In this document: positions 1 through 9,623 of the stretch, piece by piece | How positions within the stretch are numbered: the stretch's first letter is position 1 | How the letters are laid out: each line of letters starts with the position of its first letter | Origin: Centrapalus pauciflorus | Taxonomy: Eukaryota; Streptophyta; Magnoliopsida; Asterales; Asteraceae | Assembly: GCA_020465985.1 (NCBI GenBank) | Contig: JAANYP010000190.1 | Location: 62,001 to 126,000 of the forward strand | DNA length: 64,000 nt | Direction of reading: 5' to 3' | Notes under the pieces: model-generated | Databases searched by the model: none | Seen by the model: the letters and a program-made list of their open reading frames with translations, nothing else | Told to the model about the DNA's origin: nothing | Translations under genes and position numbers: made by a program

Positions 1-1331
1 CATTCCGGACCAATTTGGGGTTCATGTGTATAACTAGTTACATCAATGTTATACACAATTTCTGCCGTACCGTTTGTATTGTTAAAAACCCTTTTGTTTT
101 GGTGAGTTAGGCACATAACCTAGGAAATAACATTCGTCAGCCTTTTCACCAAACTTAGGTTGATGTTTTGTTTTCATTAATGTACACGGTACCCCAAATG
201 GTTCGAAACTAGTTAAATTCGGTGGTCTTTTATTAAGGACTTCATAGCGGGTTTTGTTCAGTGATTTGACAGTAAGGACCCGATTTAAAACATGACATAC
301 GATATTCACTGCCTCCCCCCGAAACATGGTAGGAAGCTTTGAATCCGAGAGCATGGTCCTTGCTGCCTCAATCAGAGTCCTGTTTTTCCGTTCTGCCACC
401 CCATTTTGTTGTGGCTCATATGGTGCACTAAATTGATGCACTATGCCTTTTGATAGACAATATACAGCAATTACTGTGTTTTTGAATTCCGTTCCATTAT
501 CACTCCTGATACGTTTTACCCTCGTCCCGTGGGAGTTTTTGACTTGATCTAAGAACCCAATCAACTTTACAGTTGTTTCGTCCTTCGTACCTAAAAAGAA
601 AACCCATGAAAAACGTGAGTAACATCAGTGATAACTAAAGAGTACCAACTACCACCTATACTCCTTTTTTTGATAGGTCCGAATAGATCCATATGCAAGA
701 AATCGAAAGTAGAAGCTATCGAGTTCTGAGTCTTTGACTTGTGTGACTTCTTGTGTTGTTTGCCTTTCTTGCACGGTACACACTTGTCGTCAAACTGAAA
801 ACTCTTCATCTGGACACATTGCACCAGACCATGTTTACTGATGTAGTTCATTTTCCTTAGGTGCAAGTGTGCCATGCGTCTGTGCCATAAGATGGATTCG
901 GACTCCGAAGCTTTAGATAAAAGAAAGATTGTTCCCATCGACGAATCTGAGATGTTCATGTCCAGCATGTACAAATCATTCTTCCTTGGGGCTCTCATCA
1001 TAATCCACTCTTCAGGTATTTTGAATCCTGGCTTCAGCACTAACGCTTCAGAGTCAGTAAAAAGAACTGAATTCTTCTTATCACAGATCTGAGAGACACT
1101 AATGAGATTGTGAGCAAGTCTATCAACGTGATATACTTGATCAAGTGTGATAGTCCCATTAGTGATCACTCCTGTTCCTGTGATATTTCCTCCTTTGTTC
1201 CCGGCAAATGATACGAATCCCTTGTTCCCTCCCTTGAAGTCTGTGAGCAGACTTCTTTCCCCAGTCATGTGGCTAGAGCAACCACTGTCTACGAACCACT
1301 TGTTGTTGAGACTTGTAGTTAGCTCCTGCAC
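1..1331 (-). pseudogene. Copia A1 pol: protease, GAG-pre-integrase, integrase core (cut by window edge)
   Basis: This is the first half of a Ty1/Copia polyprotein. Reading leftwards from 1331, the aspartic protease comes first (WFVDSGCSSHMTG, with the D-S-G active site). The GAG-pre-integrase segment follows, with HRRMAHLH and a C-x2-C pair (CVPCKKGK) that forms the integrase HHCC zinc site. The integrase core then shows DLFGPI, SDNGTEF and PQQNGVAERKNRTL, which carry the D, D and E catalytic residues. A one-base shift in a T-rich stretch near 565-590 breaks the frame between 591-1331 and 82-564. Reverse transcriptase and RNase H lie beyond the left edge. The integrase is nearly identical to the A4 copy at 51399-52199, so A1 and A4 are one family. 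Confidence 0.9.
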
Positions 1332-1346
1332 ATGAAAGAAAACAAG

Positions 1347-2197
1347 TTAGTTATCACGGGGAACCCAAGCCATGATTGACTTGGTAATACCATTCTCATC
1401 CACATACGTGAACACCTTCAAATACACATCTGTCCTTTTAGGTGACTTGGGTGTTTGATTGAGAACCTGTTGTGGTGCAGAGTGATTTAAGTTCACTCTT
1501 GGCCTTTGTGTAGGCATTTGCTGTTGAGCCCTTGAATAATTTCTATTATACGACATTTCAGATTGATATCCCTGGGCTCTACCTGGTGTCTGATGTCTTT
1601 GAGGAGTGTCAGACCTAACTGGAGTGTAAGTCCTTCTAGGTGTTGTACTCCTATAAGATTGTTGAGGTCCTGACCTAGACTGATTAGGGACTCTATTCGG
1701 TGAATTAGTCCTAACCACTTCATTTGTCTAACCGACACAGGTACTTGTCTAACAGCATTCTTTGGTGTGGCATTCACAATTTTCTCAGTGTTTTTAGAAC
1801 CTCTTGTGCTAGCTACACTTGGTGAGGGTTTATGTTGTTCAGGCTTTCCAACAGTAGGTGTAGGCTCTACCTTCTTATATGGACAGCTAGACACAACATG
1901 TCCCCTTTCATGACATCTAAAACAAGACATCTTATCAATCGACTTCTTATGAGTGCCCTTTGACTTTAGTGTCTCACTTGTGTCATGTTCTTTCTTCTCA
2001 ACTATCGTGACTGTTTCATCTTTCTGATTATTCACCTCAGGTTTAGCTTCTTCTAGAATTTTTTCACTAGAGGACTGCACAAACTTGACTTTCTTAATCG
2101 TGGAATTATTATTAGTCACCTTAGTTGATTTATCCTTATCAGATTCGAATACAGTTTCTTCCTGTTCGTTTTACGAACCTTTTGACCCTTTGAGTCA
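1347..2197 (-). pseudogene. Copia A1 gag, C-terminal half with CCHC zinc knuckle
   Basis: This is the downstream half of the A1 gag gene, cut from its N-terminal half (16498-17563) by insertion of Gypsy G1. It shows a Lys/Glu-rich linker and one retroviral zinc knuckle of the form C-x2-C-x4-H-x4-C (CFRCHERGHVVSSC, near 1900). A basic, Gln/Arg/Thr/Pro-rich tail follows that probably binds RNA. Two overlapping frames (1493-2119 and 1347-1718) show a frameshift near 1700, and a stop lies near 2180. The position directly upstream of the protease at 1331 is normal for Copia. Confidence 0.85.
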
Positions 2198-2878
2198 CCA
2201 TGTGTGACACCCTTGCCACATTAACCACCAATTAAAATTCACCCAGGATTACTCACCAACAAACAGATATATAATGATCTGATACCTTAATTAAAGTGCG
2301 GAAGCAAAATACATAATAAAATAATACAAACGTGACATACACCCTACGGTGCTACATAGGTTACACATCTAAGTCTACAAATCCAAATGTATTACATCAT
2401 CTCCAATATTTATTACAACATTGATTCCATAAAACAAATACCAAATTAAAACAGTGGAAATCTTCAAATACTTCAATAAACGTCCTAGCTAGACGGTCCC
2501 GCAGCGGATTTCCCTTTTCCTGTAAAATGTAACAACTGAGGGGTAAGCTAAACCTTAGTGAATACCATATGATTTTACACATTCTACAAATCATTATGAT
2601 GCCACCCAGAGTAACCGCGGTAACACATACCGTATACTCCACACGTACTCCAAGTACGCAAACCCGAGCCGCAGCTCCTTCGAGCTGACACTCGGCATAT
2701 GAAAAACCAACCATCCGAGGCAGACATTACATCGGGGATGACTTACTGTCTATCCTGACCACAGAGGTGTCAAACTCTTGGTCATATAGCACAGTAACAT
2801 CAGAGTACAGATGCGACCACGCAGGTCCATCGAAAGGATGCACAACAAATGAACGGACATGCAACAAGTATGAATGTG

Positions 2879-3183
2879 TGTGAATTCATATTTCTAGCAA
2901 TTCATATCAACATTAAACAATATATGAACAATTATAACAATCTAACACAATCTATTGAATGATTAAGAGAAGAATATTACATTTGGTTCATGGCTTTCTT
3001 GCAAAGCAAACTTCTATTCTCTCTCTAGATCCGTATCCACTTTTTTGTTCTTGTCCGATCACTTACAAAATAGAAATACTACTTCTATTTATATACACAC
3101 TATAACTATTGTGTATTTACAATAAATTCCCCTGAACTATTACAAAATATTGTTTTCAACTCTACTTATAATTGTACCCAACA
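2879..3183 (-). repeat. 3' LTR of element N
   Basis: It runs from TGTGAATTC to ACCCAACA and is a 305-bp copy of 7806-8110 with two substitutions, both near 2965. A TATA box for minus-strand transcription is visible at 3085-3095. Confidence 0.95.
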
Positions 3184-3681
3184 ATCTCCCCCTTAGAGAT
3201 GAAAACAATTTTTCATTTAAAGTTCTCTGTTCAGGTTAATTCTTATCTTGAATCTTCTTCTTTTCTATGATCTCTGAATCTTCTGATTTAGAAACTTCTT
3301 CTTTATTGTCTCTCTTTGATCTTCTCATCTCTTCTTTTCTGATCTTCTCTTTTCTTGATAGGACACTCCCCCTTGAATCATGAATGGCTATTAAATCTCT
3401 TTCTTGATCAATTGTCTTGAGATGATGTAGCAATCGTCTTCAATCTACTCAACAGTTGTCTCTGAACTCTAGCTTTTCTCCCCCTCATGATGATCATAAG
3501 AATTATGAACATCATGCAAAATCTTCAGAGACATAAGTGCAATGAATTTACAATTGAGGAAATACGACAACAATTACAACTCAGAAATTACAAATTGATT
3601 TTCTCCCCCTTAAACTGATATCTCTCTCCCTATACAAAGCAGATTTATCTCACCCCCTCAAAAAGTTCACTCCCCCTCGAA
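3184..3681 (-). promoter_or_regulatory. Polypurine tract of N plus five downstream-like copies
   Basis: The functional PPT abuts the 3' LTR at 3184-3196 (minus strand AAGGGGGAGAT). Similar purine tracts built on AGGGGGAG or GAGGGGGA recur at about 3363-3376, 3473-3488, 3597-3614, 3649-3663 and 3666-3681. A further one is at 5022-5038. On the minus strand these are candidate extra plus-strand primers. Multiplied PPTs have been reported for the Sirevirus lineage of Copia, as far as I recall. Confidence 0.6.
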
Positions 3682-5171
3682 TTGATACTATAACTTTTTA
3701 GAACAAAAACAAAGCTTTTCAACTTTGGGGAAATGAAACATATTCATTTTGTGAGATAACGAGTCCAGGTCCACATAGGATTCCTGTTTGCACAATAGAC
3801 AAAATCTATGTGACCTACTTTCAGCGCTGGCATGATGGTAACACTGGTAGGATTTCCAAATAGTCATCGTGAAATCCTTTATCATGAAAGAATCACTCTT
3901 ATTTGTTCCGGCTTAGTCACTTTGGACTAGCAGTTTATAGTCACGCAGACTGTTAGACTCGATGTGTCCTAAAAGTGTATATAATTAGCTCTAGACACAA
4001 TGTGCATCAAATGAAATTGGAGACCGGAGCAACTGTCTTCCTTGTTTCAATATCAATAATATCCAAATGATATATTGATAGAAATGTGTTATATCTCCGT
4101 GATTATTGAAACAGAAATCTTTTGAGAGATAACTGAGTAGCTGGTGGGATTAAGTGCATGCGTCACTGGGTCCATGACGTCTTTTTCAATATCAAGTCGC
4201 CTAGGGCTTGATAGATTATGTGGATTACCCAGCAGACACAGTGTAGGTAGGATTTTATTTTCTTCAAATCCTTTCTCAATACTCAGCTCTCGGCATTTTT
4301 CAACTAAGCTCCCTCTGGCTCACTTTTAAGAAATGAATTCAGTCAGCTTTATAGCAAAAGCATGATCTGATGCACCACCATCTCCCTTCAATATCAATAT
4401 CCCTCTCATTTACATTTTATCTCTGCTCGACCCTGTCAGTATCCCGTGATAACTGACACTTCTCAACTAATAAACCTAAAGAACCCTCACCCACACAAAC
4501 TATAGATGGTTTGCTTCTGGGGTAGGTCTTCCGGTTCTGGTTAGACCATAGAAGCGATATTTATGCCTGTCACTCAGATTGGTGCATAATCGGAGTCAGC
4601 AGAAATAATCTTAAGCGTTTCAGCTCATGGGATACCAAGAAATTCAGCTCATTTGATATCGGAGATGATAATCAGAATAAATTTTGAGAATGATAATTTG
4701 GGAGATAGCAGAATGAAATGTACAATCTGATATAAGATATGAAATGAATCAGACTTGTTATGAAAGAATTAGGTCATGGAGAATATGAGAGAATTCTTTG
4801 AACGGGAGAATATTAAAGAGAATCTCAGAAGTAATGAGATTTTGAACATCAAAGAGATTAAATCAATTAATCGCAATGAGAGATTCAGAGAATCAGAAGA
4901 TTATGAAAATATTTTGCTTTTCAGCTCAAAAAATCTTTTTTTTTTTTTTTATGTGTGTATCAGATATTTTCGTGAAAAATTACACACAGTTTTGAAAAAT
5001 GTCATCATCAAAGTGCGTCTGAAACTCCCCCTGGAAATAAGCACACATAGTTAGTCAACTCATTAAAATGAAATCAGGAGCAAAAAATTATAAAAATAAA
5101 ACTCCTCTTTATCAATTCAGCTTCAGAGTTGAAATCAGGGCAGGAATTCCAGAAATATTTGTCTTTCAGAC
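3682..5171 (-). other. Non-coding interior of element N
   Basis: No convincing coding frame is present. Short open frames at 3688-3885, 4144-4329 and 4776-5054 lack recognisable motifs. The word TCAGCTCA recurs, and a T-run of about 14 lies near 4936. This stretch occupies the place where pol would be in an autonomous element. Confidence 0.6.
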
Positions 5172-5174
5172 TCG

Positions 5175-5388
5175 GGTTCTAATCTGAAGTGATTAGAAGC
5201 CATTTGTCGCATAAGCTTGGGTTTCAGTCTGAAGTAACTGAAAACCATTGTCTCTGGTTCAATGAAGTCCGGGTTCTAGTCTGAATTTAACTAGAAACCA
5301 ATTTGATTTGAAACACGGGTCTTGATCTGATGTAATCAAGAGCCTATTGAAATGAAGAACGGGTCCTTATCTGAAATGATAAGAAACC
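5175..5388 (-). repeat. Array of five hairpins with covarying stems
   Basis: Five imperfect repeats of about 45-50 bp each hold a perfect stem and a shared loop word near CTGAAGT. Stems are TTCTAATC/GATTAGAA (5177-5184 with 5191-5198), TTTCAGT/ACTGAAA (5222-5228 with 5237-5243), TTCTAGT/ACTAGAA (5274-5280 with 5290-5296), TCTTGAT/ATCAAGA (5320-5326 with 5335-5341) and CTTATC/GATAAG (5366-5371 with 5378-5383). The stem bases differ from unit to unit but both arms change together. The array begins about 15 bp after the stop codon of the N ORF in transcription order. Confidence 0.85.
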
Positions 5389-5403
5389 TATAACCTGCAA
5401 AAT

Positions 5404-6645
5404 TTAAGATGTCTTTGGTATCCAAACAGATTTGGATCCAGACTTGTTAGCGCTCTTGGGTACCCATTTCAAAACAGGTTTTGGTACCCACTTGTACTTG
5501 GGTTTAGGTACCCATTGCATGTTATAACTATCAGCTTCTCTTTCAAACGCAGAAAACAAATTTCTTTGAGTATGAGAAAATTGAATATCTGAATTTCTAA
5601 AGAAACTTGAATTTGAATGATCAGACTTTTGCGAACTCTTCTTTTTGAAAAACTGTCCGGTTCTTGCCTGTTTCTGATAATACTTGGTATTTTTCTGTGA
5701 AAATGTTTTCTGATTAGAATGACCAGTATTTTCAGAAACTTTAAGAAAATTTGACTTCGAAGATTCACCGGTGTAAATCTTGACCGGAAGTTGTTCAACA
5801 ATTTTATCTTTGCCGCTGTGTATCTTTAACAGATACTTAAGTTTAAGATCTGAAGAAGAATCAAACTTAGCAGAGTTAGTTAGATTCACTTCACTTTCAG
5901 AAGACAAACCAGAGTGATTAACATTGGATTTTAAACACACTGAAGAAGGGGTCTTAACCTTTGACTCAGTTGATGAAGTAAACACATGTAATTGTTTTGT
6001 AAGATGAAGTATCTGATCTTCCAAACTTTTGATAATGACTAAATTTGAATTTCTGTCATGATCAAATGATTGGTAATCAGATTTAAAAGATTGTTCTTTG
6101 ATTAAGAACATTTGTCTTTCATCTTCAAACAATTCAGATTTTGATTTAAAATCTTGTTCTTTAAGTAAGAACTCATGTCTTTCCTTCTCAATCAAATCTT
6201 TAGTTAAAGACAACTCTTGTTGAAGAGCAAAAATTTCTTCATTTTTGTTTAAAATACAATTCTGATCAGTTGGTTTTGTCTTACAAAGTGTATCTTCAAG
6301 ATCCTGAACTTTCTTGTAAAGATCAGATCTTTCAGGCAAAAGATATTTCAGTTGAGTTGCATTCTGAAAATTTTCTTGTTTCAGCTCATCAAGTTCTTTA
6401 AGTAATTCAGATATTTTCAATTGATGAGCACAACTCTCAGAGTTTTGTTTTTCTTTTAAGTTTTTAATTTCTTCATTCAATATTTGTACGTCACGTAACG
6501 CCAAATGTTTATCAGTATTTAACTGAATGAGAATGTCGTAATTGTTCTTACGAATCTTTTCAGATTCAGTAAGTTTGACAATCAGCTCAGACTTTGAAAA
6601 TTGTTCAAACATCATTATGAATTGCAGAAAAATTGAATCTTCCAA
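5404..6645 (-). CDS. Gag-like coiled-coil protein of element N with WVPK repeats
   Basis: This is an intact 413-codon frame, the only protein of element N. Residues about 15-215 are rich in Leu, Lys, Glu and Gln in heptad-like order (for example LKELDELKQENFQ), pointing to a long coiled coil. Residues about 215-370 are Ser/Lys/Asn-rich. The C-terminal 45 residues hold four W-[VI]-P-K units (QWVPKPKYKWVPKPVLKWVPK, then WIPK). WVPK units occur in plant Copia gag proteins between the zinc knuckle and the protease, which suggests a gag-derived RNA-packaging or assembly role (inference). No zinc knuckle or protease is present. Another possible start is the MMFEQF at residue 11. The first ATG is taken because the frame is open from there. 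Confidence 0.75.
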   Translation of the reverse strand: MEDSIFLQFIMMFEQFSKSELIVKLTESEKIRKNNYDILIQLNTDKHLALRDVQILNEEIKNLKEKQNSESCAHQLKISELLKELDELKQENFQNATQLKYLLPERSDLYKKVQDLEDTLCKTKPTDQNCILNKNEEIFALQQELSLTKDLIEKERHEFLLKEQDFKSKSELFEDERQMFLIKEQSFKSDYQSFDHDRNSNLVIIKSLEDQILHLTKQLHVFTSSTESKVKTPSSVCLKSNVNHSGLSSESEVNLTNSAKFDSSSDLKLKYLLKIHSGKDKIVEQLPVKIYTGESSKSNFLKVSENTGHSNQKTFSQKNTKYYQKQARTGQFFKKKSSQKSDHSNSSFFRNSDIQFSHTQRNLFSAFEREADSYNMQWVPKPKYKWVPKPVLKWVPKSANKSGSKSVWIPKTS

Positions 6646-7790
6646 GATCTTTTATGGAGAAACTGAGTGAATTCTGATAAAACTTTGAGAATTATATCTA
6701 AAAATGATAACTTGTGAAAAATCAGCTCGGAAATGACTTTTTGACGTTGAAATTTTAGATTTTCTGCAGAAAAATGCCCATAACTTTTTTCTGGAGTGGA
6801 ATTGGGCCTCGAAAATTTACCGAACCGGCTATGCCTTCTAACTATGTTCCAGTCAAAAGTTATGGTCAATTTAAGCAGAATAGGTCATATAGTCAAACTC
6901 GAATGATAAAAGAATGAAACTCGAATGGTTATGACTGAAACTCGAATGAAGAATGATAAAACTCGAATGATTAAGTATGAAACTCGAATGATTAAGTATA
7001 AAACTCGATTGATTAAGTATGAAACTCGGATGAAGCTTATTGAATCTCGAATGAAGAATGATTCAACTCGAATTACACTGTGCTCAACTCGAATGATACA
7101 TGAAGTTTCTCGATTGATGCTTTGATCAACTCGAATGAAACATGAAGTTTCTCGATTGATGCTTTGATCAACTCGAATGAAACATGAAGTTTCTCGATTG
7201 ATGCTTTGATCAACTCGAATGAAACATAAAGTTTCTCGATTAACTCTTTATCCAACTCGATCAGTTAAGGATAAAACTCGAATGAAGCATACATAAAACT
7301 CGAATGAAACACAAACAAACTCGAATAACAACTTGATCAAACTCGATTAAGACAAGGAATTCAGTGTTGCCCGAGTTTGAACAGGAACTGATCAAAATCA
7401 AGTTCAAAATGACAATTTTCAACAAAAATTCACGAATTGATTTCAGATTGAAATCGAACCTGCGGTTTTCACACACAAACACTTTTTGAAAAACAACTTT
7501 GGCTAATTTCAGATTAAAATCCAAAAATCGATCAAAAACCTCAAGAACACACACTTTTTCAAAAATTCAGTAAAATCCAAATTAAATCTTGTGTGTTTGG
7601 AATTAAAATCTGATGTTTATCACAATAGATTCGACTTTAAATGCTCCACCTTCGTTCCAATTTTCACTTCAATTCATCCACAAAATCAAAAACCTCAATT
7701 AATTTTCTGTTTTCGAAAAACTTGATGGAACAGTGTTCGAAAAAAAAATGAAAAATCAGATTCAAAATTCAATCAATTTAATCCATATTA
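6646..7790 (-). other. Leader of element N between PBS and ORF
   Basis: This is 1.1 kb without a credible gene. From 6895 to 7340 it is filled with variants of the word AACTCGAATGA (on the plus strand) at irregular spacing, including a true 42-bp minisatellite. It has a T/A-rich inner part at 7560-7790. Confidence 0.7.
7085..7252. repeat. 42-bp minisatellite, four copies
   Basis: Four head-to-tail units start at about 7085, 7127, 7169 and 7211. The unit contains CAACTCGAATGAAACATGAA then GTTTCTCGATTGATG. The first and last copies carry a few changes. The unit is a multiple of three, which explains the repetitive 14-residue open frame on the minus strand at 7073-7255. I do not regard that frame as a gene. 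Confidence 0.9.
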
Positions 7791-7803
7791 GTCTCTGATA
7801 CCA
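7791..7803 (-). promoter_or_regulatory. Primer binding site of element N
   Basis: The minus strand reads TGGTATCAGAGAC, complementary to the 3' end of initiator tRNA-Met, 2 nt inside the 5' LTR at 7806-8110. It sets the transcription direction of N. Confidence 0.93.
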
Positions 7804-7805
7804 AT

Positions 7806-8110
7806 TGTGAATTCATATTTCTAGCAATTCATATCAACATTAAACAATATATGAACAATTATAACAATCTAACACAATCTATTAATTGATTAAGAGAAGA
7901 ATATTACATTTGGTTCATGGCTTTCTTGCAAAGCAAACTTCTATTCTCTCTCTAGATCCGTATCCACTTTTTTGTTCTTGTCCGATCACTTACAAAATAG
8001 AAATACTACTTCTATTTATATACACACTATAACTATTGTGTATTTACAATAAATTCCCCTGAACTATTACAAAATATTGTTTTCAACTCTACTTATAATT
8101 GTACCCAACA
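7806..8110 (-). repeat. 5' LTR of element N
   Basis: This is the partner of 2879-3183, with two differences over 305 bp. The minus-strand TATA box is at about 8012-8022. It is followed directly by TSD ATGTG and the resumed G1 LTR. Confidence 0.95.
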
Positions 8111-8429
8111 ATGTGCATCAACATATACGCATGTTAGTAGAGTGCCAAACGAATATGAAACAACATGCCTCAGCAGGCAATGCAAACATAATGCAGATGC
8201 AGCAATGTTAAAATCAAAGGTACTCACAGTGGGTGCGTTATTATTCTTTAAGCAATATTATTTCTCCTCGGGATTTCAACCGGATCCATAATGTACCCCA
8301 CTGTGGGTTAAACAACACCACAAGGGACCTGTTAAATCAGTTTTAACAACACATTGTGTCAATAACGTGTTTAATTTCATAAAACTTAATTTTATAATTC
8401 TTGCAAAATTTTGGTCCCAATTTCGGATC

Positions 8430-8700
8430 TATGTCCGAATTCGGACCCCACCCGAATTCGGACCCCAGTTCGGATCCCACATGCATCCCAATTCGGATCC
8501 CACAAAAATCCAAATTCGGTCCCCTTTAATTTCGGACCCAAGCTAATTCGGACCATATCCTGATTCGGTCCCCAACCGAATTAGGACCTCAACCGAAATT
8601 TCAATACTTGGAAATTATTTTGCTAATCTGAAATCTGGGCACATCCGAATTCGGACCAGATCCGAGTTCATCTCGGATCCGAATTCGGACCCCAACCCCA
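8430..8700. repeat. Degenerate GAATTCGGACC word array in G1 LTR
   Basis: About a dozen variants of AATTCGGACC or TTCGGATCC occur in 270 bp. The same array is at 15355-15635 in the other LTR. The word contains the palindrome GAATTC. The array lies inside the predicted LTR intron of G1. Confidence 0.8.
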
Positions 8701-9567
8701 TTCGAACATGTGCAGTTTTGAATATTATTTTCCAGATTTAATCCAAGTCATTTTTGGTACTTTTTCAATACATGAAACAAATTATACCAACTTAAATACA
8801 CTTAATTTCAAGCATTTTAACACTAATATTAACATGCTTTCATACCACATTCAACCCTTTTTAACTCTTTTTCATCATCCATCGACCCACACACACTAAA
8901 ACACACACTAAATGCTCAAATCCATACTTTCAGTTCGAATCAGGAGCTGAAATTTAATATGTAGCATCAATAACACTAGATTTAAACTAATCCACAATAA
9001 TATCATACATGCATGAGCATTTGAATCCCCAAACCTCAGTTTCGGTTCTTATAAAAACCGACCCAAAAACTCTAAATTTCGAAGAGTTGAAGTAATATTT
9101 ACCTTATATCGTCAATTGCAGATGTTTTAGTTCCTTCCTAGCAATCTTGATTCCAATTTTCAGCTTCAAATAGCAACTTTTCGATGATTCTTCAATTTGT
9201 AGAGAGAGAGAGAGAGCCGAGAGATGAGAGATGGTAGAGAGAGAGTGGGAAAAATTCAAATGAATTAAATTAAAGACATTCCCCCTTTTATTCTCCATTT
9301 TCATCTTTTGACACATCTAACCCTCAACTCATCCGGTTCCATAAATACTGATTATGATTATATAAATAAAGAATCCATCTTTATTTATTATCCTTAATAA
9401 TTAAATAATTATTTTCACTTAATAATTTAAAATTCTAAATTTCCAAATAATACAACAAACTTTATAATTAATCCAAATTCTGTACCAACTTTCATAATTC
9501 AACTTAAATTACATTAATTTATACTTAATAACTTCATATACAATAATTTAAATCCGAGGATGTTATT

Positions 9568-9623
9568 GCATGGGCTCCACCACGCTCAACTTCGTCCTCG
9601 AAGTTACTCGGATTCGAACAGTT
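9568..9623 (-). promoter_or_regulatory. Polypurine tract region of G1
   Basis: The minus strand has CGAGGACGAAGTTGAGCGTG and then GTGGAGCCCATG just before the 3' LTR. The same arrangement stands before the 3' LTR of G2 (49021-49058). Confidence 0.75.

Larger units (their letters stand above)
2879..8110 (-). mobile_element. Element N, young non-autonomous Copia-like LTR element
   Basis: This is a 5.2-kb element with 305-bp LTRs (2879-3183 and 7806-8110) that differ at only two positions. The TSD ATGTG is at 2874-2878 and 8111-8115. A tRNA-iMet PBS lies at 7791-7803 and a PPT at 3184-3196, so transcription is on the minus strand. Inside there is one gag-like ORF (5404-6645) and no protease, integrase, reverse transcriptase or RNase H. 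It therefore must use enzymes supplied by another element. The coiled-coil ORF with WVPK repeats resembles the region downstream of the zinc knuckle in plant Copia gag proteins (inference). It is the youngest insertion in the left part of the window. Confidence 0.93.
2203..9567 (-). repeat. 3' LTR of Gypsy G1, interrupted by element N
   Basis: The LTR is in two parts, 2203-2878 and 8111-9567, which join into about 2.13 kb and match the 5' LTR at 14373-16497. The outer end is TGTGACACC and the inner end has decayed from TTACA to TTATT. The empty site in the 5' LTR near 15042-15052 shows where N went in. A 105-codon open frame at 2397-2714 recurs at 14567-14884 only because the LTRs are copies. 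Confidence 0.93.

Noticed and set aside
2397..2714. A 105-codon frame recurring at 14567-14884
   Set aside because: It lies in both LTRs of G1 and recurs only because the LTRs are copies. The corresponding part of the G2 LTR is not open, and the predicted intron boundary cuts through it.
5175..5388. CRISPR-like array
   Set aside because: Units are degenerate and unequally spaced, and both 'repeat' and 'spacer' vary. Plant TE context and covarying stems fit RNA structure instead.
7073..7255. Repetitive protein with a 14-residue unit
   Set aside because: The 42-bp minisatellite is open by virtue of its unit length. It lies in a leader and has no start context or relatives.
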